This document shows positions 1 through 8,415 of a stretch of 64,000 nucleotides of DNA, piece by piece (position 1 is the stretch's first letter; the number at the start of each line of letters is the position of its first letter). The position numbers and the translations under genes are program-made. Source of the stretch: Undibacterium_A arcticum (GTDB taxonomy: Bacteria; Pseudomonadota; Gammaproteobacteria; Burkholderiales; Burkholderiaceae_D). The notes below the pieces were generated by a model that had not been told where the DNA came from, made no database searches, and saw only the letters and a program-made list of their open reading frames with translations. Location: the NCBI RefSeq assembly GCF_042660705.1, contig NZ_JBHSUQ010000001.1. One strand, given 5' to 3'.

Positions 1-177
1 CATCCAGCAGGCGTTGCGCGTCGGTGGCATTGGCCACTACCACCGCCAGCATGCGGCGTTCGGACTTCAGTACGGCCGCCGCGTGCGCCAGCGCGTAAGC
101 ATCGGCCGAACCATGCAAGGTGGGCAGGGCGAAGCGGTTGCCAGGCTTGGGAAGAGATTTTTCAGGTCAAATGGCAT
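1..177 (-). CDS. mfd: Transcription-repair coupling factor Mfd, N-terminal fragment
   Basis: Only the first roughly 58 codons lie in the window. The start is the ATG ending at 177, giving MPFDLKNL. After a one-base loss in the run at 149-151 the reading continues in the next frame as KPGNRFALPTLHGSADAYA, the conserved beginning of Mfd in Burkholderiales (inference from remembered family sequences). Mfd is a cytosolic ATP-driven translocase that removes RNA polymerase stalled at lesions and recruits UvrA. It is transcribed away from ispD, the classic mfd/ispD divergent arrangement. The frame break sits in a short homopolymer and is probably a sequence error. Confidence 0.8.
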
Positions 178-445
178 GCAGGGAGGCAGCGTGATAACGG
201 CGGTAACAGGCGAGGTAACAGTCGAAAATCGGCAGGATTGGCTGGTGCCGGTCGTTTGCTTCAAAATGCCGTTTGTTGGCTGGTTTTGAAGGTTAAAATT
301 CAATCTGCAATTATAAACGAAGCCTTCGTTGCAACACTGCAGGCAACACTATGGTGAATACCGGGTGCTGCACACGGCAAAACTGATGAATTTTTCTTCG
401 ATGGCGCCGTGCCACCTAGACTTTTAACACCCTTTACCAGCGCCT

Positions 446-1159
446 ATGAGCGAATCCGAGAGCCAGTCTGTGAGTCAACCTGCGAGATCGGCACGCTACT
501 TCGCCCTGATCCCGGCCGCCGGCGTCGGCAGCCGCATGGCAGAGCGATGTCCGAAACAATATCTGGCGATTGCCGGACGGCCGATGTTGCGCCATAGCGC
601 TGACGCATTTCTGGCGAGTCCGCAAATTGCGCATACCTTTGTCGTGGTCAGTGTGGCTGATGCGTATATTGACGACGTGATCCCGCCGGCCTTGCCGAAG
701 GTGACGACGCTGCGCTGCGGTGGCGCGACACGGCGCGATTCGGTCTTGAATGGCTTGCAGCTCTTGCGACCCACGATTGCGGACGATGACTGGGTGCTGG
801 TACACGACGCGGCCAGGCCCGGGTTGACCCCGCAGCTGATCGCGCATTTGATTGCAGAAATCGGCGATGATGCGGTCGGTGGCTTGCTGGCGCTGCCGGT
901 GGTCGATACGGTGAAACAGGTCGGCGCGGATGGCGTGCGCACGATCCCGCGCGAAGCGTTATGGCTGGCACAGACGCCGCAAATGTTTCGCTATGGCGTG
1001 CTGTGCCGGGCATTGACACAGGCCACGCACGTGACCGACGAGGCCAGCGCGCTGGAGGCGCTTGGATACAATCCCAAGCTGGTGACCGGCCACCCGCGCA
1101 ATCTGAAGGTCACCTTGCCGAGCGATATCCGGATCGCCGAAATGTATTTGCAGGAATAG
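446..1159 (+). CDS. ispD: 2-C-methyl-D-erythritol 4-phosphate cytidylyltransferase
   Basis: IspD couples CTP to methylerythritol phosphate, the third step of the MEP isoprenoid pathway, in the cytosol. The 237-residue protein has the nucleotide-binding start LIPAAGVGSRM (about residues 21-31) followed by CPKQYL, and the later VHDAARP motif near residue 120, all typical of the family. The first ~17 residues (SESESQSVSQ) are a short non-conserved extension. IspF follows after about 95 bp on the same strand. dxr of the same pathway is far away at 40.5 kb, so the pathway is split in this genome. Confidence 0.97.
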   Translation: MSESESQSVSQPARSARYFALIPAAGVGSRMAERCPKQYLAIAGRPMLRHSADAFLASPQIAHTFVVVSVADAYIDDVIPPALPKVTTLRCGGATRRDSVLNGLQLLRPTIADDDWVLVHDAARPGLTPQLIAHLIAEIGDDAVGGLLALPVVDTVKQVGADGVRTIPREALWLAQTPQMFRYGVLCRALTQATHVTDEASALEALGYNPKLVTGHPRNLKVTLPSDIRIAEMYLQE

Positions 1160-1255
1160 CGCGATTGGATTGGCCGCGGCTTGATATGACCGCAGCCGCA
1201 ATCCGATGACACGGGTCGAATTAACCTCAACCACACCACTGATATGCCATCAAGC

Positions 1256-1741
1256 ATGAATCCATTTCCATTTCGCATCGGTCAAGGGTACGACTGCCAC
1301 GCGCTGGTTCCTGGGCGCAAACTGATCCTGGGCGGCGTGACGATCGCGCACAGTAGCGGTTTGCTCGGCCATTCGGACGCTGATGCACTGTTGCATGCGA
1401 TCACCGACGCGCTGTTCGGTGCCGCGGCGCTGGGCGATATTGGCCGCCATTTTTCCGATACCGATGCCCGGTTTGCCGGCGCCGACTCGCGCGCATTGTT
1501 GCGCGAGGCGGTCAAGCGCGTCGCGCAAGCCGGCTATGCGATCGCCAACATCGATGCGACCATCATCGCGCAGGCGCCCAAGATGGCGCCGCACATCGCC
1601 CAGATGGTGGCCAACATTGCGGCCGATCTTGGCGTCGAGGCTGGGCAAGTCAATGTCAAGGCCAAGACCAATGAACTGGGCTACCTGGGAAGAGAAGAGG
1701 GGATTGCAGCGGAAGCTGTGGCACTGTTGTTCCGGCGCTGA
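1256..1741 (+). CDS. ispF: 2-C-methyl-D-erythritol 2,4-cyclodiphosphate synthase
   Basis: IspF releases CMP to form the cyclodiphosphate intermediate of the MEP pathway. Near the N-terminus it shows FRIGQGYDCHAL and then GHSDADALLHAI, which together supply the Asp and His residues that bind the catalytic metal; GRHFSDTD and the terminal ELGYLGREEGI segment are also typical. It has 161 residues from the ATG at 1256. An in-frame ATG at 1244 would add MPSS; neither has a strong ribosome site, and I prefer 1256 because the conserved sequence begins there. It probably forms an operon with ispD. Confidence 0.96.
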   Translation: MNPFPFRIGQGYDCHALVPGRKLILGGVTIAHSSGLLGHSDADALLHAITDALFGAAALGDIGRHFSDTDARFAGADSRALLREAVKRVAQAGYAIANIDATIIAQAPKMAPHIAQMVANIAADLGVEAGQVNVKAKTNELGYLGREEGIAAEAVALLFRR

Positions 1742-1807
1742 CACAAAATCCCCGAGGTCGGGCAGCATACGTGCGATTGATGTTATGCTTGAATTTCTAT
1801 TGGTGTA

Positions 1808-1867
1808 GGAGTATGTTGATATGTCGCTTTGTTTTGACGCGGAAATAGACATCGATTGACGGAGTAT
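1808..1867 (+). repeat. Paired GGAGTAT element, copy A
   Basis: GGAGTAT at 1808-1814 and GGAGTAT at 1861-1867, box starts exactly 53 bp apart, with CGCGG in the middle (GCG 31 bp from the first box start). It lies in the ispF to ferritin spacer. It is one of ten intergenic copies in this window; see the findings. Not a family I recognise. Confidence 0.8.
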
Positions 1868-1927
1868 ATCCAGAGCGAGGTCTTTCAGCCGGAACGCCGG
1901 GCCGCCGGGACGCCGGACCTACGCCAG

Positions 1928-1959
1928 AAATTCAATAAAATACAAATTCAATAAAATAC
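1928..1959 (+). repeat. 16-bp tandem duplication upstream of the ferritin gene
   Basis: The unit AAATTCAATAAAATAC occurs twice head to tail with no mismatch (1928-1943 and 1944-1959), about 75 bp before the ferritin start. It is very AT-rich against a GC-rich background. It could be part of the promoter or operator region or a replication slippage product; the sequence alone does not decide. Confidence 0.7.
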
Positions 1960-2034
1960 GCTAAGGCTCATTTAGAGTCTGGTGCCGCAGGCTCGTTTTC
2001 AGATAAATTTTTCATTCTCCGAAAGGGTTGCATC

Positions 2035-2325
2035 ATGTCAAATGAAGGCTATCACGAACCGATCGAAAAGTTGTCAGTCGCGACGATGGACATGCACCGT
2101 GCGCTGACCTCCCTGATGGAAGAACTGGAAGCGGTCGACTGGTATAACCAGCGCGTTGATGCCTGTAGCGATCCCGAATTGAAAAAAATTCTGGCGCATA
2201 ACCGCGACGAGGAAAAAGAGCACGCGTCAATGGTGTTGGAATGGATCCGCCGCCACGATCCGAAGCTGGATCATGAATTACGCGATGCGCTATTCAAGAC
2301 CGGACCAATCACCGGCGACCATTAG
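2035..2325 (+). CDS. Encapsulin-associated ferritin-like protein (EncFtn type), tail missing
   Basis: This 96-residue protein matches the four-helix half-ferritin of encapsulin nanocompartments, which dimerises to form a ferroxidase centre. Core segments are HRALTSLMEELEAVDWYNQR (residues 21-40) and HNRDEEKEHASM (55-66). The residues matching known EncFtn ferroxidase ligands are all there: Glu30, Tyr37, Glu60 and His63, plus entry-site Glu29 and Glu32. Family members usually carry a further tail of some tens of residues ending in a peptide that docks in the encapsulin shell. Here the protein stops after GPITGDH, and its TAG stop lies in the left terminal repeat of an inserted element. No shell gene is next to it. 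A clear AAAGGG ribosome site precedes the start. It could still oxidise iron, but probably is not packaged. Confidence 0.85.
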   Translation: MSNEGYHEPIEKLSVATMDMHRALTSLMEELEAVDWYNQRVDACSDPELKKILAHNRDEEKEHASMVLEWIRRHDPKLDHELRDALFKTGPITGDH

Positions 2326-2519
2326 GAGTCTGTCGGACTTACGGCTCGGCGCCCCCCCCCCCCGGAGAATCGGCTGTTAAAGTCACTGAACGGTACAGTG
2401 TCACCGGCTTTTTGCTCATTAGCCCGCGATTTAGCGCGCTATTGATGCTGCAAATCCGGCAAAATCTGTCCTCGTTCAGCGTGTTTTCGCATCGATTCCG
2501 TAAGTCTGACAGCCTCCTA
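2323..2519. mobile_element. MITE-like element with 22-bp terminal inverted repeats
   Basis: The left end at 2323-2344 reads TAGGAGTCTGTCGGACTTAC and on; the right end at 2498-2519 is its reverse complement with two mismatches in 22. The interior of about 150 bp has no coding potential and contains a run of about a dozen C starting at 2352. TA at both outer edges suggests a TA target duplication. The size, terminal repeats and absence of a transposase fit a miniature inverted-repeat element mobilised by an IS elsewhere. It supplies the stop codon of the ferritin gene. Confidence 0.75.
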
Positions 2520-2690
2520 GGCGAACTGTCAGTGGCCGGCGCGGGCTGACAGCGCAGGCGCGCCTGTGCTCGGCAATCATTCCATAATTTTGTGGGAGTA
2601 TGCTGCAATGCCGGGCCTATTGCGCTGGGATTTGGCTACTGCTCGATGGAGTATTTCTCCGCCGCGCAGCAGGACTGCCGCCTTGGGCGC
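2520..2690. other. Spacer after the MITE with nested inverted repeats, no gene
   Basis: No convincing gene lies between the MITE and the 3' end of the histidine kinase gene. CTGTCAG at 2526-2532 and CTGACAG at 2546-2552 form an inverted repeat, and CAGGCGCGCCTG at 2555-2566 is a perfect palindrome. Repeat copy B occupies 2595-2654. Nucleotides 2523-2549 could encode ELSVAGAG followed by a stop, loosely like an encapsulation peptide, but in a different frame from the ferritin gene; I do not call it coding. Confidence 0.4.
2595..2654 (+). repeat. Paired GGAGTAT element, copy B
   Basis: GGAGTAT at 2595-2601 and again at 2648-2654, starts 53 bp apart. The central TGCGC begins 26 bp from the first box, so this copy lacks the usual GCG position. 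With copy A it brackets the ferritin gene and its MITE. Confidence 0.75.
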
Positions 2691-4023
2691 TCAGCGCGGT
2701 ATCGATATCCTGACGCGAAATCCACCGCCTTTACGATTGAGCAGCTGCAGCTGGCCGCCATGGCGTTTTACCACCCGTTCCACAATCGCCAGCCCAAGCC
2801 CGGAACCATTGGCCTGCCCGCGAGCAGTATCGAGCCGGGTGAACGGTCGCAGCAGGCACTCCTTGTCCGCATCAGGGACGCCATTGCCGTGGTCGCTGAT
2901 CTCGATGACCGCCTGATCGGATTCAATGCCGGCCTTGATGTCGATCTCGGCAATGGTGCTGCCGGCCGTTCTGCCGTAACGTCGCGCGTTTTCAATCAGG
3001 TTATTGATCACCCGCTGAATATCCGTGGCATTGCCCGGGATCGATATGTTGTTGCCGATGTCGGTTGTGATCCGTACCTCCGGCAGGCGTGTCGCTTCAT
3101 GCGCGGATTCGGCCAGCAACGCGCTCAGGTCGACTCTGGCAAAACTGGCAGCATCGGTCGGCTTCGCATAGTCGAGGAATTGGCCGATGATCGCGTCCAT
3201 TTGCCCGATATCGGACTGCATGCCGTCTCTCGCATCTGCCGGCAGTTTCGCCATTTCTATTTCCAGTTGCATGCGTGCCAGCGGCGTGCGTAAATCGTGC
3301 GAAATGCCGGCCAGAATCACCGCGCGGTCCGATTCGACACGGTTCAGATCGTCGACCATCTGGTTGAAACTACGGTTGGCTTCGATGATCTCGGTCGGGC
3401 CAGCCTCCGGTAGCGGATCCGGCTGCTGACCTTTGGCCAGGGCCCGCGCGGCAAACGCAAGACGCGACAGCGGCTGATTGATCAGGCCGGAGATAAAGCC
3501 GGCGCCGAGCAGCGAGATGACCAGTACGATGAGTGCCCAGCCGAACCATTGCAGACCGGCGTGCTCCAGCCGGTCGCGCTCCAGCATCAGCCAGTATTCA
3601 TCGTCATCGCCGATCTTGAAGCTGACCCAGAAGCCGGAGACATCATTGACCTTGCCGGCGAATTTGGTGTCGCCGCCCAGTTTTGCGCGCACGTCGGTTT
3701 GCAGCTCCGGCATTAGTATGTCTTCCGGCACCGGTTCGACCTGGTCGGATTGTTCCAGCGGATAGACGCGCACACCCTCGTCGCTGGCGAGATCGAACAG
3801 CAGTTCACGGCGCATTTCGGGCGCGGAGTGCGTCAGCGCGGCACGCGTAATGGTGACGATCGAGACGATCTGAGCGGCCATTTGCTGCGCCCGTGGCCCA
3901 CGTTCCAGCATCCTGAAACTGAGCACCCAAACCGCCATACTGACCGTGATCAGGAAGCCGAGCAGCACGAAGGTGCGCCAAAAGAGGCCGCTTTAGCCAG
4001 GCGAGCCGGTTCAGTGGGATGCG
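2691..4023 (-). CDS. envZ: EnvZ-type sensor histidine kinase
   Basis: An inner-membrane osmosensor-type kinase that would phosphorylate the OmpR-like regulator encoded just upstream. Visible parts: a first membrane helix (LLGFLITVSMAVWVLSF), a periplasmic domain of about 115 residues, a second helix (WALIVLVISLLGAGFISGL), a HAMP linker, the phosphoacceptor helix with SHDLRTPLARM, and an ATP-binding domain with NLIENARRYG and GSGLGLAIVERVV. The N-terminus MRIPLNRLAWLK begins at 4023 but is out of frame with the rest: the break is in the run around 3979-3993 (one extra base or two missing). An alternative start at 4053 would add ten residues. It follows ompR after about 60 bp. Confidence 0.9.
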
Positions 4024-4083
4024 CATCCGTCGAGGGTGATTGCGGTCGGGCAACTTGTGTTGGAATCAGCGGCGTCAGCAAGC

Positions 4084-4862
4084 TCAGCGGGGCTGGCCTT
4101 CTGGAATAAACACGTAACCGAGGCCCCACACTGTCTGGATATAGAGTGGGTTGGAAGGGTCGGGTTCGATCAGCTTGCGCAGTCGCGATATCTGCACGTC
4201 GAGGCTGCGGTCGAACACCTCATACTCGCGGCCACGCGCTAACTCCATCAGCTTTTCGCGCGACAGCGGCTGCCGCGCATGACGCGCGAACACCTTGAGT
4301 ACCGAGAATTCGCCGGTGGTCAGCGACACCGTTTCACCGCTTTTTTTCAGCGTGCGGGTCGCCAGATCGAGTACGAACTCGCCGAATTCGAACGATTGCG
4401 GGGTCTCGGACGGTGCGCCGGGAATCTCATCCGGGCCAACGCGGCGCAGCACCGCGCCAATACGGGCAACCAGTTCCCGTGGATTGAATGGTTTGGGCAG
4501 ATAGTCGTCGGCGCCCATTTCGAGCCCGACGATGCGATCGACGTCTTCGCCCTTGGCGGTCAGCATGATGATCGGCGTCTGGTCGCCGGCGCCGCGCAGC
4601 CGGCGGCAGATCGACAGGCCGTCCTCACCCGGCAGCATCAGGTCCAGTACCAGCAGATCGTAGCGCTCACGGATCCACAGTTTATTCATCGCCTGTGCGT
4701 TTCGGCGGTGACGACATTGAAGCCCTGTTCGCTCAGGTAACGTCGCAGCAGGTCGCGCAGTCGTATATCATCATCGACCACCAAAATTTTTGCCTGATGG
4801 CCACTGGTTGACGTGCTGGCAGGATTATTTGGCGTTGGTGCTGGCGAGTTTGTTGTATTCAT
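4084..4862 (-). CDS. ompR: OmpR-type response regulator
   Basis: A DNA-binding two-component regulator, partner of the adjacent EnvZ-type kinase. The receiver domain shows ILVVDDDIRLRDLLRRYL and the phosphoacceptor Asp in LLVLDLMLPGEDGL, then the winged-helix output domain with SLTTGEFSVLKVF and the terminal VWGLGYVFIPEG. An unusual 24-residue Pro/Ser/Thr/Asn-rich leader precedes the receiver. The frame breaks at the TTT at 4700-4702 (one base missing; the repaired protein is 259 residues), so the regulator reads as two pieces in this sequence. Probably an artefact. It is transcribed with envZ. Confidence 0.9.
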
Positions 4863-4900
4863 AGCGCTATGGTAACGTCAGATATTGGGCGGGGAAAGTC

Positions 4901-4960
4901 TATGGCAGAAGGCATTACAAACTGTTACATCCTTTACCTGATTAGACTTATGGCAGAGGA
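4901..4960. promoter_or_regulatory. Candidate OmpR/CpxR-type repeat sites between ompR and the downstream gene
   Basis: The spacer before ompR holds TATGGCAGAAGG (4901) and TATGGCAGAGGA (4949) as direct repeats 48 bp apart. Between them are TTAC (4925) and TTTAC (4933), about one helical turn apart as in sites for OmpR-family dimers. Autoregulation of the two-component operon is an inference only. Confidence 0.3.
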
Positions 4961-5032
4961 TAAAGCGGCCTACACTGGGTCATCAACGGGGAAAGCTTAA
5001 CCGTTAAATCAGTAACGCGGAAGAAAACCTTT

Positions 5033-5454
5033 ATGGATACGGCGCTAAAAAAATTGGGTCTGTTTTCTTTATTGATGGCAAGCATGACGCTCGCCTTCGC
5101 GTTGCCGCTTATTCAGTTCGGAGGCCGCGCCGAAAATCAGCCGATCCAGCAAGCGCAGCGCGACGAGCGTCAGGTGCAACAGCAAGCGCAGCGCGACGAG
5201 CGCCAGGTGCAACAGCAAATGCAGCGTGAAGAGCGTCAGGCGCAACGGCAAATGCAAAATCAGGAAGAGCGTCGGGACCAGAATGACATGCGCCGCGCGC
5301 GACCGCAGGCTGGCGATGCCAATATGCGTGGCGAGAATGGCGGCCGCGACGCACAAGCACAGCAAAGACCAACAGACTGTCGGTTGAGGAACGGCGCGCA
5401 CTGCGTCGGCAGATCAACGAGGCGGGGCAGGATATCTATCCTAACAAGAAGTGA
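5033..5454 (+). CDS. Small secreted Gln/Arg-rich repeat protein, unknown function
   Basis: The 140-residue product starts with a probable signal peptide (KKLGLFSLLMASMTLAFALPL), followed by three imperfect 11-residue repeats of the type QRDERQVQQQA, highly charged and Gln-rich and likely helical. After repair of a missing A in the AAA at 5364-5366 the C-terminus becomes RLSVEERRALRRQINEAG then QDIYPNKK. I recall that kind of tail from uncharacterised Burkholderiales exported proteins. Without the repair the ORF runs on to 5461 with an unrelated tail. It may be translated ahead of the DUF1800 gene, 70 bp downstream. No function can be assigned. Confidence 0.65.
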
Positions 5455-5522
5455 CGATTGACCAAACCAGCTGAAAATCGTCGTCAGGCCGCCAGCTAAC
5501 TCCGCCACCAGCGCTTCTTGCC

Positions 5523-7127
5523 ATGATCACCTTGCGCTTGTTGCGTGCCTCACGTACCTCACGTAGCATCTATCCCACTTTTCTATTGGTTGCCGCCGTA
5601 TTGAGTTCGGTGGCGGCGACCGCCGTCGCCCAGCCGATCGGCATGCAGGATGCACGCTTTTTGCTGGCGCGCACCGGCTTCACGCCGCAAACTTCCGAAG
5701 TCGACCAGTACGCGCAATTGACGCGACAACAGGCGGTCGACCAGTTGCTGGTGCAGACCACGCGCGCAGCCAGCACGCCGGCACCGGCATGGACTGGCGA
5801 AGCACTGGTGCCTTACAGGACGATCAAGGACAAGAGCGACGAAGAAAAAAAGGCCTTCCGCGAGAACGAACAAAAGAAGGCGTTCGAATTGCGCGGCTGG
5901 TGGCTGAGAGAAATGCTGGTCACTCCATCGCCGCTGACCGAACGGATGACGCTGTTCTGGCATAACCATTTCGTGTCCGCTCAGCAAAAGGTCAAATATT
6001 CCCAATTGATGTATCGCCAGAACATCCTGTTGCGGCAGCATGCGCTCGGCAACTTCGGCGCCATGCTGCATGCGGTGTCGAAAGACCCTGCGATGGTGAT
6101 CTATCTCGACGGCGCCAACAACCGCAAGGGGACGCCGAACGAAAATTTCGCGCGCGAAGTGATGGAGCTGTTCACGCTCGGCGAAGGAAATTACAGCGAG
6201 CAGGATATCAAGGAAGCCGCGCGGGCATTTACCGGCTGGAGCATTGACGGCGACACCGGCGAATTCAAATGGCGGCCACGCATTCACGATGAGGGTAGCA
6301 AGACCGTATTGGGGCGCAGCGGTAATTTCGACGGCGATGCCGTGCTCGACATCCTGTTGGCGCAACCGGCCTGTGCCGAGTTTGTCGTCAGTAAATTGTG
6401 GCGGGAATTCGTGTCGCCCAACCCGAATCCCGCAGAAGTGGCACGCATCGCCAGACATTTTCGCGATAGCCGCTACGATATCAAGACTGCATTGCACGAC
6501 TTGTTCCTGTCGCCTTTTTTCTGGGACCTGGGCAATCGCGGCACGCTGGTGAAGTCGCCGGTCGAACTGATGGTCGGCACGTTGCGCCAGTTCCAGTTCA
6601 GCTATGACGACCCGCTGCCGTTCACGTTTGCGGTGGCGCAGCTCGGTCAAAACCTGTTTAACCCTCCTAATGTGAAAGGCTGGCCAGGTGGCGAGGCGTG
6701 GATCAACAGCAGCACGCTGCTGGCCCGCAAGAGCACGCTGGAGCGGCTGTTCCGCGCAACCGAGCATGGAGCTCGGATGACGACGCAGCCGAATATGGCG
6801 AACGCGCCGAGTACCAAAATGGCACAGCCAAACGAAGCGCAATCGATCGCTTTCAAAAGCGCTCTGGGAAAAATCAAGGGGCAGGGCGCCCTTGGCCGTG
6901 AAGGCCGCATTCAGTTTGCGAACGCCGCTGCGATGATCAGTTACGACCCGAACAGCTGGTTCGCCCAGTTTGGCGTCGGTGTCGATGCGCTTCCCACTCC
7001 TGCGCAACGGATTGCGATGCAACAAGCGTTGTTGCCATTGGAGCCGACGGCGCCGATAAAGAGCGATCTGACCGGTACTGCCCTGTTGCGCACCATGGTG
7101 CTGGATCCGGTATTTCAGCTGAAATGA
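5523..7127 (+). CDS. DUF1800 domain-containing exported protein
   Basis: A 534-residue protein with an N-terminal signal sequence (YPTFLLVAAVLSSVAATAVAQ) and the DUF1800 pattern: DARFLLARTGFTP near the start, LTERMTLFWHNHFVS near residues 139-153, the NENFAREVMELFTLGEGNY block near 210, AARAFTGWSID, and the C-terminal NPPNVKGWPGGEAWIN. The biochemical role of DUF1800 proteins is not established; they nearly always pair with a DUF1501 protein, as here (next gene, 76 bp on). The pair presumably acts in the periplasm. There is no frame damage. The start at 5523 places the signal peptide about 15 residues in. Confidence 0.9.
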   Translation: MITLRLLRASRTSRSIYPTFLLVAAVLSSVAATAVAQPIGMQDARFLLARTGFTPQTSEVDQYAQLTRQQAVDQLLVQTTRAASTPAPAWTGEALVPYRTIKDKSDEEKKAFRENEQKKAFELRGWWLREMLVTPSPLTERMTLFWHNHFVSAQQKVKYSQLMYRQNILLRQHALGNFGAMLHAVSKDPAMVIYLDGANNRKGTPNENFAREVMELFTLGEGNYSEQDIKEAARAFTGWSIDGDTGEFKWRPRIHDEGSKTVLGRSGNFDGDAVLDILLAQPACAEFVVSKLWREFVSPNPNPAEVARIARHFRDSRYDIKTALHDLFLSPFFWDLGNRGTLVKSPVELMVGTLRQFQFSYDDPLPFTFAVAQLGQNLFNPPNVKGWPGGEAWINSSTLLARKSTLERLFRATEHGARMTTQPNMANAPSTKMAQPNEAQSIAFKSALGKIKGQGALGREGRIQFANAAAMISYDPNSWFAQFGVGVDALPTPAQRIAMQQALLPLEPTAPIKSDLTGTALLRTMVLDPVFQLK

Positions 7128-7203
7128 TGAACGATGCGCACCCAAACACATTGCTTGCCCCTGTGTCTGCAGCTGTCTAACCGCGGTAGTGAGGGACGCC
7201 CTG

Positions 7204-8376
7204 ATGAACCGTCGTGATTTTTTTAAATTTTCCGGTGGCCTGGGCGCGGTCTTGCTGGCCCAACATGGCTTGGCCCAAGATCATCCTGGTTATCAGAACC
7301 TGCTGATTCTGATCGAACTCAAAGGCGGCAACGATGGGCTGAACACGGTCGTGCCGTATGCGGATCCAGCTTATTACGGGCTGCGCCCGCAAATTGCGAT
7401 CCGGCGTGAAGAAGTGCTGCAGTTGGACCAGAACGTCGGTCTCCATCCAAGCCTGCAGCCCTTGATGGCACTGTGGCGGGACCAGGACCTGGCCGTGATA
7501 CAAGGTGTCGGCTATCCGCAACCGAATCTGTCCCATTTTCGGTCGATCGAAATCTGGGATACCGCATCCCGCTCCGAACAGTTCCTGCAACAGGGCTGGT
7601 TGACACGCGCCTTCGCTGCCAGTCCGCCACCGGGGTTCTACAGTGCCGACGGCGTGATCATCGGCAGCCAGGAAATGGGGCCATTGTCCGGCGGTGCGCG
7701 CGTGGTGGCGCTGGCCAATACCGATCAGTTCCTCAATAACGCACGGCTGGCGATGCCGGCCAAGGTGCATGGCAATGCGACGCTGGAACATATGCTCAAG
7801 GTCGAGGCCGACATCGTCAAGGCGGCCGACGGCCTGCGACCGACACAGGGCAAGTTTGACTTCAAGACAGAATTTCCGAAAGGTGGCTTTGGCGATGTCG
7901 TCAAAACCGCGGCGCAGGTGATCGCCAATGGCGAACAGAGCGGAAAAAAAGTGGCGGTGTTGCGACTGACACTGGGTAGTTTCGACACTCATCAAAATCA
8001 GCAAGGCACCCAGGCCGCTTTGCTGAAACAACTGGCGGAAGGCATCAGCGCCCTGAAGTCGTCGCTACAGGAGTTGCAGCGCTGGGATTCGACGCTGGTG
8101 ATGACATATTCCGAATTTGGCCGGCGTCCAAAAGAAAACCTGTCGAAAGGCACCGACCATGGCACCGTGTCGCCGCAGTTTGTGATGGGCGGCCGCGTCA
8201 AGGGCGGACTATTCGGCAAGGCGCCTGATCTGGCGCGGCTCGACGGCTCGGGCAACCTGATGTTTGACGTCGATTTCCGCAGTCTGAATGCGATGGTACT
8301 GGACCAGTGGTGGGGCGTGAATTCGCGCAAGGTGCTGGGCGACAAATTCCAGACGCTCGATTTGCTGCGGACCTGA
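7204..8376 (+). CDS. DUF1501 domain-containing exported protein
   Basis: A 390-residue partner of the preceding DUF1800 gene. The start MNRRDFFKFSGGLGAVLLAQ looks like a twin-arginine export signal (RRDFFK), which is why 7204 is preferred over the in-frame ATG at 7189. Family segments include LLILIELKGGNDGLNTVVPY, FRSIEIWDTAS, GSFDTHQNQ, TLVMTYSEFGRRPKEN and GTDHGTVSPQFVMGG. These recall an alkaline-phosphatase or sulfatase-like metal fold (Asp, His, GTDHG), as known for DUF1501; the substrate is unknown. The last gene of this small operon, it faces the convergent permease gene across 39 bp. Confidence 0.9.
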   Translation: MNRRDFFKFSGGLGAVLLAQHGLAQDHPGYQNLLILIELKGGNDGLNTVVPYADPAYYGLRPQIAIRREEVLQLDQNVGLHPSLQPLMALWRDQDLAVIQGVGYPQPNLSHFRSIEIWDTASRSEQFLQQGWLTRAFAASPPPGFYSADGVIIGSQEMGPLSGGARVVALANTDQFLNNARLAMPAKVHGNATLEHMLKVEADIVKAADGLRPTQGKFDFKTEFPKGGFGDVVKTAAQVIANGEQSGKKVAVLRLTLGSFDTHQNQQGTQAALLKQLAEGISALKSSLQELQRWDSTLVMTYSEFGRRPKENLSKGTDHGTVSPQFVMGGRVKGGLFGKAPDLARLDGSGNLMFDVDFRSLNAMVLDQWWGVNSRKVLGDKFQTLDLLRT

Positions 8377-8415
8377 TCGCCCATGCGTTCCCGGCGAGTA
8401 AAACCCCAGCCAGCC

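Noticed and set aside
1808..1867. Reading the paired elements as a structured RNA family
   Set aside because: Short complementary stretches in copies A, G and I (for example ATGTC with GACAT) are at different places and absent in C, E and H, so there is no shared stem.
5583..7151. 522-codon ORF antisense to the DUF1800 gene
   Set aside because: A His/Arg/Gln-rich shadow of a well-supported gene; long antisense frames are common at this base composition.
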